A DNA stretch of 64,000 nt from Cylindrobasidium torrendii FP15055 ss-10 (lineage: Eukaryota; Basidiomycota; Agaricomycetes; Agaricales; Physalacriaceae): contig KN880509.1 in assembly GCA_000934385.1 (NCBI GenBank), positions 40,873-104,872 of the forward strand, read 5' to 3'. The translations under genes were made by a program, and so were the position numbers. Below the pieces are notes generated by a model. It did no database searches and had not been told where the DNA came from. It was given only the letters and a program-made list of their open reading frames with translations. Of the stretch, positions 1 through 12,300 are shown one piece after another (position 1 is the first letter of the stretch; each line of letters starts with the position of its first letter).

Positions 1-183
1 TAAGGGGATGTGCGCAAAAATGTGCGCGAACTTCCCACTTCGTACGTGAACACAAAACCTTATGCAACCGTCAGATTCATAGTTCCCTTATCTTGGGTGG
101 CAGAATGCAGCACACCCTAACTGAATTGGTGAACAGCCATCCATACGATGCCACTACTGTAGGCATGTCTTCCCCGTGAACTG

Positions 184-190
184 TATATAA
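184..190 (+). promoter_or_regulatory. TATA box of the UNC93-like gene
   Basis: TATATAA lies 64 bp upstream of the ATG at 254. A pyrimidine-rich stretch with CTCCCTCCTCC follows before the start codon. The spacing fits a fungal TATA promoter with a short 5' leader. The transcription start is inferred. Confidence 0.5.
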
Positions 191-253
191 GGCGGACAGG
201 CATGCTCTGCTATTATCGTGCAATCTCAGCATCCTCCCTCCTCCTTGTCGACG

Positions 254-1952
254 ATGGTCTCTCTTCCGATTCCAGGATGGTACCGCGGACCTATGGTCCA
301 GGTGTTCATGCTCGGCATGGTCTGTTTCTGCACAGTAGGCATGTTCAGCGCACTTAACGCGCTGGGTGCTGGTGGTACGCAGGATATGTAGGTTTTTTTT
401 TGACGTCGTCGCCGTCGTTATTGACGATGCTTTCCTTTGCAGAGTGCTTGTCGACATATCAAACTCCGTTCTATATGGTGTCTTTTGCATTGCCGGATTT
501 TTTGGAGGGTCGATCAACAACATCCTGGGCCATAATGTCACATTATTTATCGGTACACTCGGCTACATGCTTTATACTGGTAGCTTGTGGTGTTTCCAGA
601 CTCAAGGCTCGCGGTGGTTTGTTATCTTTGGAGGAGCAATACTTGGTTTTACTGGTGCGTTGAGGCCTATTGAAGGTTATCACTGAGGCACATCTTATTT
701 ATGCACGCATCAGCTGCTCTATTATGGTCTGCCCAAGGCTCTATCATGATGTCCTACCCCAAAGAAGAGGACAAAGGCAAGGCTATCGGGTTGTTCTGGG
801 GTGTACGGGTTCCTTCTTTGCTCATCGACCGTTAGTTTCTTATTGAATGCACAGCTCTTCCAAGCCGGGAATCTCATCGGCTCCATCATCGCGTTTTCCC
901 TAAATCTCAAAAATGGGGGTTTAGATGCAGTCCAAACATCAACGTATCTGGCATTCATCGTCGTGATGGCATTCGGGACTTTCCTTACTTTCGCCATCCT
1001 CCCACCGTCCGAAGTTCGCCGCGAGGATGGCACTCGTGTAGAGGCTCTATCAAAGACAACAGTCGCAGATGAAGTCACGGGATTCATCAGGTATGCGCAC
1101 CAAGCGCCCCCGTGATGGATACTTACGCCTCCCAGTTTGTTGAAGAATCGCCAAATGCTCCTCCTCATCCCTCTGTCCTTTGCCTCCAACTTCTTCTACA
1201 CGTATCAAGGTGCCATCTCCTTCGCGGTCTTCGATGCCTCCACTCGAGCGCTCGGTGGTATACTCTCTGCGCTCGCCTCGATTATCGGCGCCCAAATCCT
1301 TGGATGGGTCCTGGACATCAAGTTCCTTCGTCGACGCCAGCGCGCCTTCGTCGGGTTGGCTATGGTCAGCATAACCGTTATCGCGGTTTGGTCTTGCGGC
1401 ATCGCATACCAGATGACCTTCTCGCGCACGAATCCCATCGAGCCCAAATACAACTACAAGGATTCCAAGAATGCGGGGACGCCTCTTGCGCTGATATTCT
1501 TTTACTACATCATGGATGCATTCGTTCAAAGTATGGCGTACTGGACTATGGCTAGCTTGACCAGCGACAGTATGTGGTCGTTCCAATGTGGATCAAAAGC
1601 TGACAACCCATCTTAGCATTTACCCTTGCGCGCTTCGCTGGCTTCTATAAAGCAATACAGTGAGTCCATCTGTCCTTATCAAACATCTGTGACCTTATGT
1701 GTACTTAGATCCGGAGGTGCCGCCATCGCATTCGGCGTGGATGCCGTTGCAACGCCCTACATGAGCGAAGTCATCGTCAATCTAGTCCTACTTTTGGTCT
1801 CCCTCCCACTCACTGGAATCGTTATGTACGGTATCAAGGAGCATAACGAGGACATAGTAGAGACAGAAAAAGTGCCAGGGAGTGCAGATAATGGCAAAGG
1901 GAGCCTGGAGGACAAGGAGATGGTAGATGTGGAGACGCTGCCACGCCAATGA
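254..1952 (+). CDS. UNC93-like (DUF895) polytopic membrane protein
   Basis: The spliced protein resembles fungal UNC93/DUF895 proteins, which have an MFS-like fold. The N-terminus reads WYRGPMVQVFMLGMVCFCTVGMFSALNALGAGG in overlapping pieces, the hallmark of the family. A GFFGGS segment and the family-like SAQGSIMMSYP and GNLIGSIIAF motifs follow, with about 11 hydrophobic segments. The first intron (donor after CAGGATAT near 388, acceptor just before 443) joins GGTQDI to VLVDISNS. Further introns lie near 660, 800, 1090, 1570 and 1660. The tail is charged and cytoplasmic (EDIVETEKVPGS). The substrate is unknown; relatives are annotated as ion-channel regulators or transporters by similarity only. 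Upstream is a TATA box at 184; downstream is the arginine gene in the same orientation. Confidence 0.85.
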
Positions 1953-2428
1953 AGCGTTTTTGATCTATTTCTCAAGCGGGTATGTAGGGCTTAGTATGGT
2001 AGGGCGGGTGCCGTGGACATGTTTAATGCATAACGACTATAATGTGGCGCCTATTCATTGACAAGCAAGAACAAACAGCGCAGATACAAATTTGGCACAC
2101 TTAGATTGTTTCCTGCCACCATCGACGCAGTCTTTAGGGCTGCACTTGCCTGTCGGAATGTCGACTGCACAAGTAACGGAGCGATGGGAGACTGACTGTG
2201 TGGCTTCGGCTGCCTGTTCGACAAACAAACTGGCCGTGATATTTAGATGAAGGGCGAGTTTCACTATCGAACGGACATATTCGCCACCGTGCGTTATCTA
2301 CCTTATCCAGGTTGTTACTACGAAGTACAACAGAAGCACAATGAAAACATTGTATAGCAAATATCCCTCTGCGCGATAAATGAGTTAAACCACCGCGACG
2401 GTTCTTCAGACCTCACTCTTCCACCACC
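1953..2428. other. Intergenic region between the UNC93-like and arginine genes
   Basis: This 476-bp stretch holds the 3' end of the UNC93-like gene and the promoter of the arginine gene. No TATA box was recognised close to the ATG at 2429. The only open frame of note is the small minus-strand ORF listed separately. Confidence 0.5.
2055..2264 (-). CDS. Possible small cysteine-containing ORF (doubtful)
   Basis: A 69-codon ORF with five Cys in its C-terminal two-thirds (pattern CAVDIPTGKCSPKDC and then QSKC and LACQ). It begins MKLALHLNITASLFVEQA, which is only weakly signal-peptide-like. No splice partner, promoter or homologue was recognised. It lies between two plus-strand genes and could be chance. 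It is listed because small Cys-rich secreted proteins are easily missed in fungi. Confidence 0.12.
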   Translation of the reverse strand: MKLALHLNITASLFVEQAAEATQSVSHRSVTCAVDIPTGKCSPKDCVDGGRKQSKCAKFVSALFVLACQ

Positions 2429-3851
2429 ATGTCGAACGCGGCTAAGCGCCTACTATCCACAGTGACCATCAAGCCGACACCGTCCAAGGCTCACCACCAT
2501 TCCCCCATTCCGTCATCATCGTTCCCAAAGGGCTACGCGTTGACTGGCGTCCATGCAGGAGTCAAGAAAATTTCTGGGGTACCCGATCTTGGCATTATCC
2601 TCTCAACCTCATCGAGGCCAACATCCGCAGCGGCATGCTTCACACGAAATGCGTTCAAAGCTGCACCCGTCGTCGTCTCGGAGCAAGTTCTTGCCGCGAA
2701 CAACGGACGAGCCCGCGCAATCGTTTTGAACAGCGGCTGCGCGAACGCGGTCACGGGGAAGCAAGGAATGGAAGATGCATGGGCAATGGTCAAGGCCACC
2801 GACGCTCTCCTCACTAATCCATCCGTCGCGGACAACAATGATACCCTCGTCATGTCTACTGGAGTCATCGGCCAGAACCTTCCCATTTCCAAAATCCTCA
2901 CCGCGATAAACTCGCAAACTCCCAAGACGCTTCTCAATGACTTTGACGCCTGGGAACGAACGGCGAAGGCATTCATGACTACCGACACATTTCCCAAGCT
3001 TCGGGCGCATACATTCACTATCAATGGCGTCGAGTACCGAATGGCTGGCATTGACAAGGGCGCTGGCATGATTCACCCCAATATGGGTCCTCCGCGAGCA
3101 AGCACTGGCCAACTCCATGCAACGCTTCTCGGATGTATCGTCACTGACGCGCCAGTTTCGCCGGGAAGCCTGCAAAATGCTCTCACCTATGCCGTCGACC
3201 GAAGCTTCAACTCCATCAGTGTGGACGGTGATATGTCCACCAATGATACCATTATCGTTCTCGCCAACGGTGCCGCGTCGGAAACTGCAGCGGAGATTGA
3301 CGAGGCGACAGATCCTGAGGCGTATGAGGCGTTTAAAGTTGAGCTCACTGCCTTTGCTATCGATCTTGCCAAGTTGGTTGTACGGGATGGAGAGGGTGCG
3401 ACCAAATTTGTCACCGTCACTGTCAAGAATGCCGCTACCTACGAGGACGCACACAAGATTGCATCACAGGTATCGACTTCTAACCTGGTCAAGACTGCGC
3501 TTTACGGAGAAGACGCCAACTGGGGACGCGTTTTGGCGGCAACTGGCTCTGTTTCTTTGACTCGCGACTTGGACCCGACAACCGTGAGCGTGACCTTCAT
3601 TCCCTCTGATGGCTCCGCTCCGCTCCCCGTGCTGGTTAACGGCGAGCCAGAGAAAGTTGACGAGACGCGCGCGAAAGAGATTCTGGTCCAGGAGGATTTC
3701 GAGGTCGAGGTGGATCTTGGCGCACTTGGAAAGGAAGAGGCTAGATATTGGACCTGCGACTTCAGCTATGTGCGTATCCCGTCTACATTCTCATGGCGGT
3801 CTAACCTTGCCTCAGGAATATGTGAGGATCAATGGCGATTACCGCTCATAA
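2429..3851 (+). CDS. ARG7: Bifunctional ornithine acetyltransferase / N-acetylglutamate synthase (ArgJ, yeast Arg7/ECM42)
   Basis: This mitochondrial enzyme moves the acetyl group from N-acetylornithine to glutamate and also makes N-acetylglutamate, which recycles acetyl in arginine synthesis. The start at 2429 gives a basic, Ser/Thr-rich presequence (MSNAAKRLLSTVTIKPTPSK). Family motifs follow in order: VLNSGCANAVTG, STGVIGQNLP, KGAGMIHPNM, and the self-cleavage region ATLLGCIVTDAP with the predicted nucleophile at about Thr232. After that come DRSFNSISVDGDMSTNDT, VRDGEGATKF and GEDANWGRVLAA. One intron (3770-3815) restores the standard C-terminus FSYEYVRINGDYRS; without it the frame runs into an unrelated tail. 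The protein is 458 residues, normal for fungi. The usual ATML is ATLL here, a conservative change. Confidence 0.96.
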
Positions 3852-4015
3852 GCTCTGGAGTATACAATATGTTCGTTGCTTGTATATACGCCATAGGTAT
3901 ACGGCTATAGAGCTACATTCAACCCTGTCACTGAACGGGTGGATGGACACCGGATATAAGAAACTTTGATCGCCAATCTTGCCATCCAACCACCTACTCC
4001 GCCTCTCTTTTTTCC

Positions 4016-5963
4016 ATGTCCAAGCTACCTCAACGCATCAAAGTCAACCAGGATCCATACACGCCAGTCAGCCCGCGTCGGCCGCGCGCACCTAGCACCT
4101 CGGTAGTGTCTACACCAATTAGCAATGGGCGTCAATCATTCCTCCAACCGCCTTCGCAAATTGCACGCACCCGCTCGACCTCGCTGCCCAGCTTGGCCGC
4201 CGCACAGCTGGGAACCCAATCCCGCATACCTCGCTCGCCAGGAATCACCGGCGCCCCGCGTGCGCCCAGGGTGACACAAGCTTCGACGTCGCCCACTCTA
4301 ATTCCAATCACGCCGCTCTCGCCTACAAAGAAACAGTTCCCTAGAATAAGCGCCTCAGTTTCAACCAGCTACCACGACCAACTTCGGGCGGGGCCCCGCC
4401 GGTATATCAAGCCTGAACCAGACTTCCTCTTGCGCCGACTCAGCGAGCATTTGGGGCCCGCATTCCCTGCCATGCGTGCGTTTCTACCGATAGATGACCT
4501 GATGGCTCTCCACGAGCGAGAATGGATGGAAAGACAAGAACGGGGCGCTCGAAGAAAGAATTCCATCGAAGATATGAACAGTGCGTGGTTCAACAGACTC
4601 GTCCTTCACCGTGCTCATTTCTGTCCAGACATATTCGGTGCTCCCTTGCGCCAGGTCTCTGCCTACGCATCGACTACAGCGGTTGTTGGAGGGCTTCAGC
4701 ATACCTTGCCTATTGTTGTCTACGCATGTGTCGAGCAACTCTATCGCGGTGAGTGATGATGGGCGCGTTTTATTCTTTCTCATCCATTGTAGCCCTCCAA
4801 TATCCCCCAGGTCCAAGTCCACCAGTATCACGCCTAAGTTCTTTGGTCAAGAGATTCGACACTCCACCCGACTTTGGCTGCACGACGTCGTTGTTCCAGG
4901 AATCCGAATCCGACATCTACAGCGTTCTGCATCTCTTTCTGACTTCGCTTCCTGAGCCAATCGTTTTCCCCGAAGGTATTGGCGAGGCCCTTGTTCCGTT
5001 CTGCCTGCAGAGTCCCGATATTACCGCTGTCCAACTTCTTCTGCGCTTCTTGACATCGGCCAATCTTTCCCTGTTTGTCTATTTGCTTGCTTTTCTCAGT
5101 CAAGTCACACGAATGCGGCCTGGTATCGAGCTACAGCTTGGCAAGGACTATGGCCACTGCGTCTTTGGTCACGTTCACGGGCCTTCGATGCTCTCCTGGT
5201 TCTTGAGCAACTGGGGCGCCATTGTCAAGGGTTTATTCGACTCTACAAGAGACAATTTTTCGCTGCCATCTTCACCAATCTCTCCAATCCGCACCGCCAA
5301 TGCCAGGACCTCTATTCCCCTGCTGCCTTCCCCGCACGAGAACATTTCTTGTATGTTATATACTTTGCCGCCGTCCACAGTTTAACTGAATCATTTGCAG
5401 CTGGTTCAGACCGTGCTTCACTATCCGACAAATCTGACGCCGCAAGCCTATGTACAACGTCGACTATGTCCCACGACGACCGTATACTCGACGAGATACT
5501 ACCTGAGCCGAGCCCTTCGCCTCGCTTGCGTGTCGTGAACCGTGACCCCTCCTGCATATCCGATGACAGCGAAACGAGCGACAATCCGCCTGCGGACGAT
5601 TTCGAGCGAGCTATGGGCAACTCTCATTCAATCCAGTTCATGGCACTGGAAAAAAGGCTCAAGGTGACGGGGGCTCTGAAAACTGTGGGCGACTCGGAGA
5701 AGCATGACGCGAGCAGCATTTATAGCGGTTCGATATCGCTGCACAGCGGACTTGGGTCGGTGCGCAGTGAGCATGGGTCAGTTCGCAGCGCGGGGGGAGT
5801 AAAAGTTGACAATGAGGCGGAAACTGGTATTTCGGGCTGTAGCCCAACGTGCAAATTGGTAGAGAAGGTCAGGACTTTAGAGGCACAGCTTCTGGCTATG
5901 GTGCAGGAAAGAGACGAGGCCAGGGCGGTCGTGGAGGATATTCGGTCCGTTATGCAGCTTTGA
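4016..5963 (+). CDS. RhoGAP-like domain protein with C-terminal coiled coil
   Basis: The first ~110 residues are Ser/Pro-rich and basic. A conserved block follows (YIKPEPDFLLRRLSEHLG). Then comes a RhoGAP-like fold: HTLPIVVYACVEQL, SSLVKRFD, SDIYSVLHLFLTSLPEPI and QLLLRFLTSANLSLFVYLL, matching family helices including the LPEPL-type motif. Introns are at 4749-4792 and 5351-5400. The Ser-rich C-terminal part ends in a coiled coil (KLVEKVRTLEAQLLAMVQER). RhoGAPs normally stimulate GTP hydrolysis by Rho/Rac/Cdc42 through an arginine in GxFRxSG. That motif is not visible with the splice chosen here, so catalytic activity is doubtful. A nearby alternative acceptor before 4812 would change this loop. 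Confidence 0.75.
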
Positions 5964-6498
5964 TGTATGCGTTTAATCTTGAATTGGGGTTTCAACGTTT
6001 ACGTTTACGCGTCGAATCCAGGTCATGTGCTGCGAACCCTATTATGGAAAGTATGATTTCAATTGTGGTGAGTAAGTTGAAGTAACCCATTGTGAGCATT
6101 AGTGATGATTGGTAATGATCAACTGCTGACACTCTGGCCAAGTCTACTTAGGAGTCGTTTGTAATGAACGATCGCATGTTCAACCTATCTTCCGCTTCCT
6201 AACCAACACCACGTAATTTGTTCCAGTAAGAACCTTCGAGACGGCCTTGTTCAAATCGTTGGTGATTCCAGTGATTTTTCTGGCTAATACAAACTTGTAT
6301 ACGCTTACGAATTTGAACAAGCGTCGACGTCCATGGCAAATTACCGCCCAGCGGCCGAGGGAGCGGATGCCCCCGGAGAGGACTTCGCGTCGATCTGGGG
6401 TGAATTATGACGCCAGGATCGCTACCAAAGAATTCTCAGTACTTAAGAAACGGTCATATGTGCTATGTTCTTCCACATACTCCTCCGCATCTCTGAAC
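5964..6498. other. Intergenic region upstream of the first MDR gene
   Basis: 535 bp with no supported gene. A plus-strand open frame from 6247 runs into the first exon in another phase and looks accidental. The last ~100 bp should contain the promoter and leader of the oxidoreductase gene at 6499; no clear TATA box was seen. Confidence 0.45.
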
Positions 6499-7759
6499 AT
6501 GGCCAACCTTCCCACATCGACACGCAACTTTGTGTATGCTGAGGTACGTTGCGATTTGTTTCCAGGTCCGGCACCGTATTGAGGCATGCTATAGCAAAAG
6601 AAAGGCTGGGACAAGCTCAAGCAGACCACCGCGCCTCTGCAGCCCTTGAAGCCGTATGAGGTCCTCGTCAAGATCCATGCCGTCTCCCTCCAATTCAGAG
6701 ACATCATGATTGCAGATGGCAGCTATCCCGCCCCGTACGTCGTTTCCTCCCATCGATTGTTATCCGTCTTAATCCTAGTGCAAGGCTCCCCGAAAACCTC
6801 GTTCCCTGTTCCGACATGGCTGGCGAGGTCATCGCAGTCGGTGCGGAGGCCGAGGGCACTTGGAAGGTCGGCGATCGTGTCTGCTCCAACTTCAGCACGA
6901 CCCACCTCGATGGCGACCCAACGCCCGACGCATGGGCTGGTGCGCAGGGCGGAAACTCGCAGGGCGTGTTGACGGAATACAAGGCTTACAAGCCTGAGGC
7001 GCTCATCCAAATTCCCGAACATCTCTCGTACGAGGAGGCATCGACTCTGCCGTGTGCTGCTTTGACGGCGTATAACGCCCTGCTCGGTGCGCGCAACCCT
7101 CTGAGGGCCGGAGAGACCGTCCTCGTTCAGGGAACTGGCGGTGTTTCGATGTACGTTTGCCGTCATCCATTTTGCGTGATTTAATGTCATTAACCTTCTG
7201 GCTTAGTTTCGGTCTGCAGTTTGCAGTCGCTTCAGGCGCCAAGGTCATCGTCACATCGTCTTCCGACAAGAAACTAGAGCTTGCGAAGAAGCTTGGCGCG
7301 ACGTATACCATTAACTACAACACTACGCCAGAATGGGGCGCTGAGGCGTTGAAGCTCACCGGAGGCCAAGGTGTCGACCACATCCTTGAGGTCACTGGCA
7401 CTGGTCTTCTTGAAAGTATTAAGGCCCTCAAGACCAGCGGCAGCATCGGTGTCATCGGCGCGCGTGGTATCGACATTCCTTCGCTGCAGGCGCTACCGAT
7501 GTCCATCGTTTTCAAGGGTGCTAACATCCGTGGTGTTATCATCGGTTCAGTTGCACAGTACGTCCCTATTACTCAATAATGACCATGCCACTGATTGTTT
7601 CCCAGATTCAAGGCCATGAACCGTCTCATTGCGGCTAACCCTGATGCAACGCGCCCTGTCGTAGACAAGGTGTTCAAGTTCGAGCAAACCGTCGAGGCGT
7701 ACGATTACCTGAGCTCTCAGAAGCATGTCGGGAAAGTTGTCATTTCTTTTGATCAGTGA
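6499..7759 (+). CDS. Zinc-independent MDR family alcohol dehydrogenase / quinone oxidoreductase-like protein, copy 1
   Basis: Five exons (6499-6543, 6595-6734, 6785-7150, 7207-7557, 7606-7759) give a 351-residue medium-chain dehydrogenase/reductase. Visible features are the GroES-like N-terminal half (LKPYEVLVKIHAVSLQFRD, CSDMAGEVIAVG), the PCAALTAYNAL helix, and the nucleotide-binding segment VLVQGTGGVS ... FAVASGAKVIVTSSSDKKLELAKKLGA. A partner to NAD(P)H is expected; the zinc-ligand pattern of classical alcohol dehydrogenases (GHE plus the four-Cys lobe) is missing. The substrate cannot be read from the sequence. The gene is followed 335 bp downstream by a close paralogue with the same exon structure. 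Confidence 0.9.
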
Positions 7760-8094
7760 TTATCGCCAGCATCCAATATCTAAAACCTGTATTGAATATC
7801 AACTCCACATTGGACTTTGACCCACCTTGCGAATAGCATCTGCATGTTGCCGTTGTCATTTGCCGACACTGCCGGGCATTTTTCTGACTAATGATAGGCT
7901 GATGATAGCAGAAGTTGGACTCAATCTCTGGTGCCATTCTCGCGTCATGCCACCAAACCAGAGTCTTCAAGAAGATCACGTCTGTATAAGTGTTTGCGCG
8001 GCTTGTTCACAGTATCTAGCTTGCTCTGGGTCGTATCAGCCTTTAAACAGAACTTGAATCAGGAGGATGGACAAGCCCCCATCACCATCCCGTA
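7760..8094. other. Spacer between the tandem MDR genes
   Basis: 335 bp holding the 3' end of copy 1 and the promoter of copy 2. No gene and no direct repeat flanking the duplicated unit was recognised by eye. Confidence 0.45.
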
Positions 8095-9352
8095 ATGGCT
8101 CGCCTCCCCACTTCGACTCGTCACTATGTTTACACTCAGGTCGGTGTACTTCAGTGCTGCGTTCGACCGTTAATTGACAGCTCATAGCATAAACAAGGAT
8201 GGGACAAACTCAAATTGGAGAGCGTCTCTCTGCCATCTCTGAAGCCGTCCGAAATCCTTGTGAAGATTCATGCCGTCTCCCTCCAATTTAGGGACATAAT
8301 GATTGCAACTGGCCTCAGTGGTGCCCCGTACGTAGTCTTTCTATTTGCATCCCGCCCCGCGCTGAACAATTTTGGCTAGACTTGCTGACGATCTCGTTCC
8401 CTGCTCTGACATGGCGGGCGAAATCATTGCCATAGGCGAAGACGTCGATGCCAACGCCTGGAAGATTGGCGACCGCGTATCCTCCAATTTCAGCCTCACC
8501 TATCTTGATGGGGAGCCGACGCCCGAGGGTATGGCGGGCTCCCAAGGCGGGCCTGTACAGGGCGTTCTCACAGAGTTCAAGGCTTATAAGCCTGAGGTAT
8601 TGGTTCATATTCCCGAACATTTGTCATACGAAGAGGCCTCCACGCTACCCTGTGCTGCTGTGACGGCATACAACGGCCTCCTGGGTGCGCGCACTCCTCT
8701 CAAAGCCGGTGACACCGTCCTGGTTCAGGGAACTGGCGGTGTGTCTATGTGGGTTAATATCATATTACTGCTGTTATCGACCTCACCTTCCATACCAGCT
8801 TTGGCCTGCAGTTCGCCGTTGCCTCAGGCGCTACAGTAATCATCACTTCATCTTCCGACAAAAAACTCGAACTCGCTAGGAAACTTGGCGCAACACATAC
8901 CATAAATTATACGGTCACACCAGATTGGGCTACCCAAGTCCTTCGACTTACCAACGGCCGAGGAGTCGACCACATCCTGGAAACCACCGGAAATACACTC
9001 ATAGAGAGCGTCAAGGCTATCAAGACAGGCGGGAGCATCGCGCTCATTGGTGTGCGTGGCATCGAAGTCCCATCTTTAAAAGCCTTCCCCCTGTCAGCTA
9101 TATACAAGGGTCTGAACCTTCGTGGGGTTCTCGTTGGCTCCGTTGCCCAGTATGTTCATCCCTCCCTCCCGCCGCCAACGATACTGAACCAAGGCGACTA
9201 GATTCAAAGCAATGAATCGTCTTATATCAGCCAACCCAGAGGCGACACGGCCCGTGGTAGACAAAATCTTCAAGTTCGAACAGGTCATCGAGGCGTACAA
9301 CTATCTTAACTCTCAAAACCATGTTGGGAAGGTCGTTATTTCCTTTGACTGA
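8095..9352 (+). CDS. Zinc-independent MDR family alcohol dehydrogenase / quinone oxidoreductase-like protein, copy 2
   Basis: A tandem paralogue of the gene at 6499-7759. Five exons (8095-8139, 8188-8327, 8380-8748, 8799-9149, 9202-9352) also give 351 residues, and all four introns sit at matching positions and phases. Conserved segments include CSDMAGEIIAIGEDVD, PEHLSYEEASTLPCAA, VLVQGTGGVS and VIITSSSDKKLELARKLGA. Differences are spread along the gene, including ETTGNTLIESVKAIKTGG against EVTGTGLLESIKALKTSG in copy 1. Both copies appear intact. Function is inferred as NAD(P)H-dependent reduction of an unknown carbonyl or quinone. Confidence 0.9.
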
Positions 9353-12300
9353 GCCTTTTGAGTGTGATTCTGTAATAGCCACAGCAATACGTCCTATACT
9401 GTGGTTGAAAAGAGAATATCTGGCAGAGAGAAATTCGTGTGACGAACGTGCGCTCTACTTAGCTTGTAGCCTGGCTAGACCTCCCCAACTTCCCTGTGAT
9501 GCCAAATCGAAGCTTGCGAGTAGACCTTGTACAATTGAGCAGTGACTAGCAAACAAGCTCACATCGCGCCGTACACATGAGTAGGTGCCCGTAGACTACT
9601 TATGTCTGCATCCCAACTGGACATTGCAATCAATATTGGACAGCTCGGAGATTCGGTCATGTCGGGCGATCGCGGGGGTATTAAACACGGAGATAACGGC
9701 GAAATCTCCTTGTCTCTAGTCTATAGATCCCGATGATCACTCTAATTTTTCAAGCTGCTCTCGTACACATGTGCCGTCAAAAAGCTTTGTATAGCTCGAC
9801 TAGTCTAGCTTCGATATTGCTACAAGTACTGTAGAGGTGAAGGTGAACCTGGACTCAGAGCCACATACACGTGTGGAAAGAAATTGAGTGACAGCTTGAT
9901 TGACACGATCCGGAGAAATTGAGGCGTGGCTCTGATATGTAGACAATGCAGTGCTCCCTAGCTTGAAACCGAGCCAGTAGGTACCGACAGTTCGATTTGC
10001 ACTGACGAGCGCTGGTTCAGACCGGCTGGCCTGCTCCCAAAAGTGTTGGATATTGATCCGCGATTAGTAGGCCAAGAGTACAGCATAACCAACATCGAGA
10101 GAAGATGTTTACGCTGTTTTGTTAAGATTATGGGAAGACGCGTCAATTCCACTTTAGTATTGAGTATACGCTCGCGTAGCCGTGTACAACGATCGGTTAC
10201 AGGACTACTTTAGTATTTGCGTGCGCTTTTTGCGTGGCTCCGACACTGACTTTTGCTATCGAAGGTGTTGAGGCGTGACAGGTATACAATACTTTAGCTG
10301 AAGTGGGATCAGTTCGTGATGTGATGTATATAAGTATTCCAGCCACGTCCGAGTCGATTTGGACCGATCGCAAGAATCCTTGAACATTGGTCTGGCAACT
10401 CGAATGCGGGATTCTCATCTTTGAATGCGTTGCAATCTGGTTGTGATGTGTATTCGAACTCAACTTGTATTCAGTCAGTCTAGACCACGCGGACGTGTGG
10501 TACAGCTCGCAGGACTCGCTGACTATTGAACGAAGTCGTTGTTCTCTCTCTGAAATTGATTTGATGAGCTTGGCAGGACACAAACCGACAGAAGGGTGAA
10601 ATCGAGTTGGTATAATTTTCCGTGTACGTCTGTTTGAAGACGGTGCCACTCACCACAATATCACTCTCCGATCGGGTAGCCACTGCATTGGGTTCACCCC
10701 GTACGTAACGGAAAGTCGATTGGGGCTGTTGGACTCTGAGTTGCCTGGGAATATCACGAAGCGGCGTCGCGTTACTGAGGTCAATGATACACACTCGATT
10801 GCTATGGCATGAATGGCGATGATCGTTACTCTTTGGACTTCTTGTTTGTTAAATGTAAAAATGATAGTATCTGTATTTCTCGTGGGTTAGACATCAGGAT
10901 GGCGTAGTCACCTCGAGCCAGTCGGACAGCGTCCGCGTTGATGATCGCCTTTGCTGACTACTGCTGCTGCTAGTGGTCACCTGACCGCGCGTTTTAGCAG
11001 TGAGCATGGCCGTCTGCTACACCGATGGGGCTTGATTTTTTGGTCTTCCTATTCAACTTATGTTCTAGAGAAACATAAGCAGAAATCAAGTTCATTATGT
11101 CGGAACCAATTGGGATTTCCCCGACACCGATAAGATGTTCAGGGTAGAGTAAAGGTATCACATTAGTGGTATTGTATGTATGCAAAGACAATTCATATGT
11201 ATTGCGAGCGGAGTCAGCGCTTCAGCCTCAAGCCTCACTCAAAACTCTGAAGTGAGTCCGAAGAAATCTCCGGTGTAGGACGAAGTTCTCATTCGCTGCA
11301 ACTAATTCCTTCCGGTAGATGGCGCAAATCATCATCTTACCTGCATACACAGTTCACGGTGCAGAGTAGAGCCAGTTAACGCGTGAGAGTACTCTTCGAT
11401 TCAGAGCGAACGGCCAGAGAAATCGGAGTGACGACTCTGTACAGTGCGGCCACCGAACGATATTCCACGCGGACGGGAAATCAAGCTCAAGGCGCGCGTC
11501 TACTGGTAATGGCGACCTGCGGTCGGCGGCGCCACAGGATGATGGAAACACATCGGAGGGTCAAATACCCCGCTCTTCCACTATTGGGGTTCGGAGACTC
11601 CGAGACTGGAATCCACGTTGCCCAACGGTTGTTAGCAAGTTGTTAGTGTAAGCTTAGCTCAAGCGCTCAGTTCTCAGTACTCAGTAGCAAATCGGTCTCA
11701 TAGAGCTCAGCTTCTGTGTCCATCAGTTGTATTCGACTATCTAGGTATTCATGTCGAGACCATAATGTACAATCACGTTATGTGCACAAGTGAGATGCTA
11801 CGCATTATGGCTCATTTATCATTATACTGTTCACGCTGGAATTGTCATTAATCCCTGTTCCATGGAGGCAAATGTCGGAAGGAAATTAGCATTCTGGATT
11901 TGGGAGGGACGCCGTGCGGCCTCTTGACATGCTGACTATAAATGGAGGCGCTCAGACAGCACTGGATCCCCATGGTTTCGCACTAGAGAAGAGATCAAGC
12001 CTATTGTAGTGCCTGGAAGTTGTACACGTCCGCTCGAGAAGTAAATTGGCGCAGCCTGGGCGCAACAGTGCGTGAGAGTGGAATATGCGACGATACTGAA
12101 GGGGCGAATCCCGGAGCACCACTATATACTTAGTGTGCTATGTGCTGTTGTGTGTCTATTGCAAGAACCTACATTCATCAATTAATGAATACGAAGGTTG
12201 CGAACTCTTTGCACGTCTATTCAATACATTCATTCCCCATTAGGAGCGTGAGCCGGTGCGTCCTGATCGTCCTGATCGAGTAGACCCGAGTGCGAGCCAT

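Noticed and set aside
2609..3454. A 281-codon minus-strand frame across the arginine gene
   Set aside because: It lies wholly antisense to ArgJ, which is strongly supported by family motifs. The frame has no recognisable protein features.
6099..6240. Possible tRNA or small RNA signals in the spacer
   Set aside because: No cloverleaf, A/B box pair or terminator combination could be built.
10197..10794. Two overlapping minus-strand frames with protein-like pieces
   Set aside because: No splice, start or family could be established, so they are described only as part of the gene-poor block.
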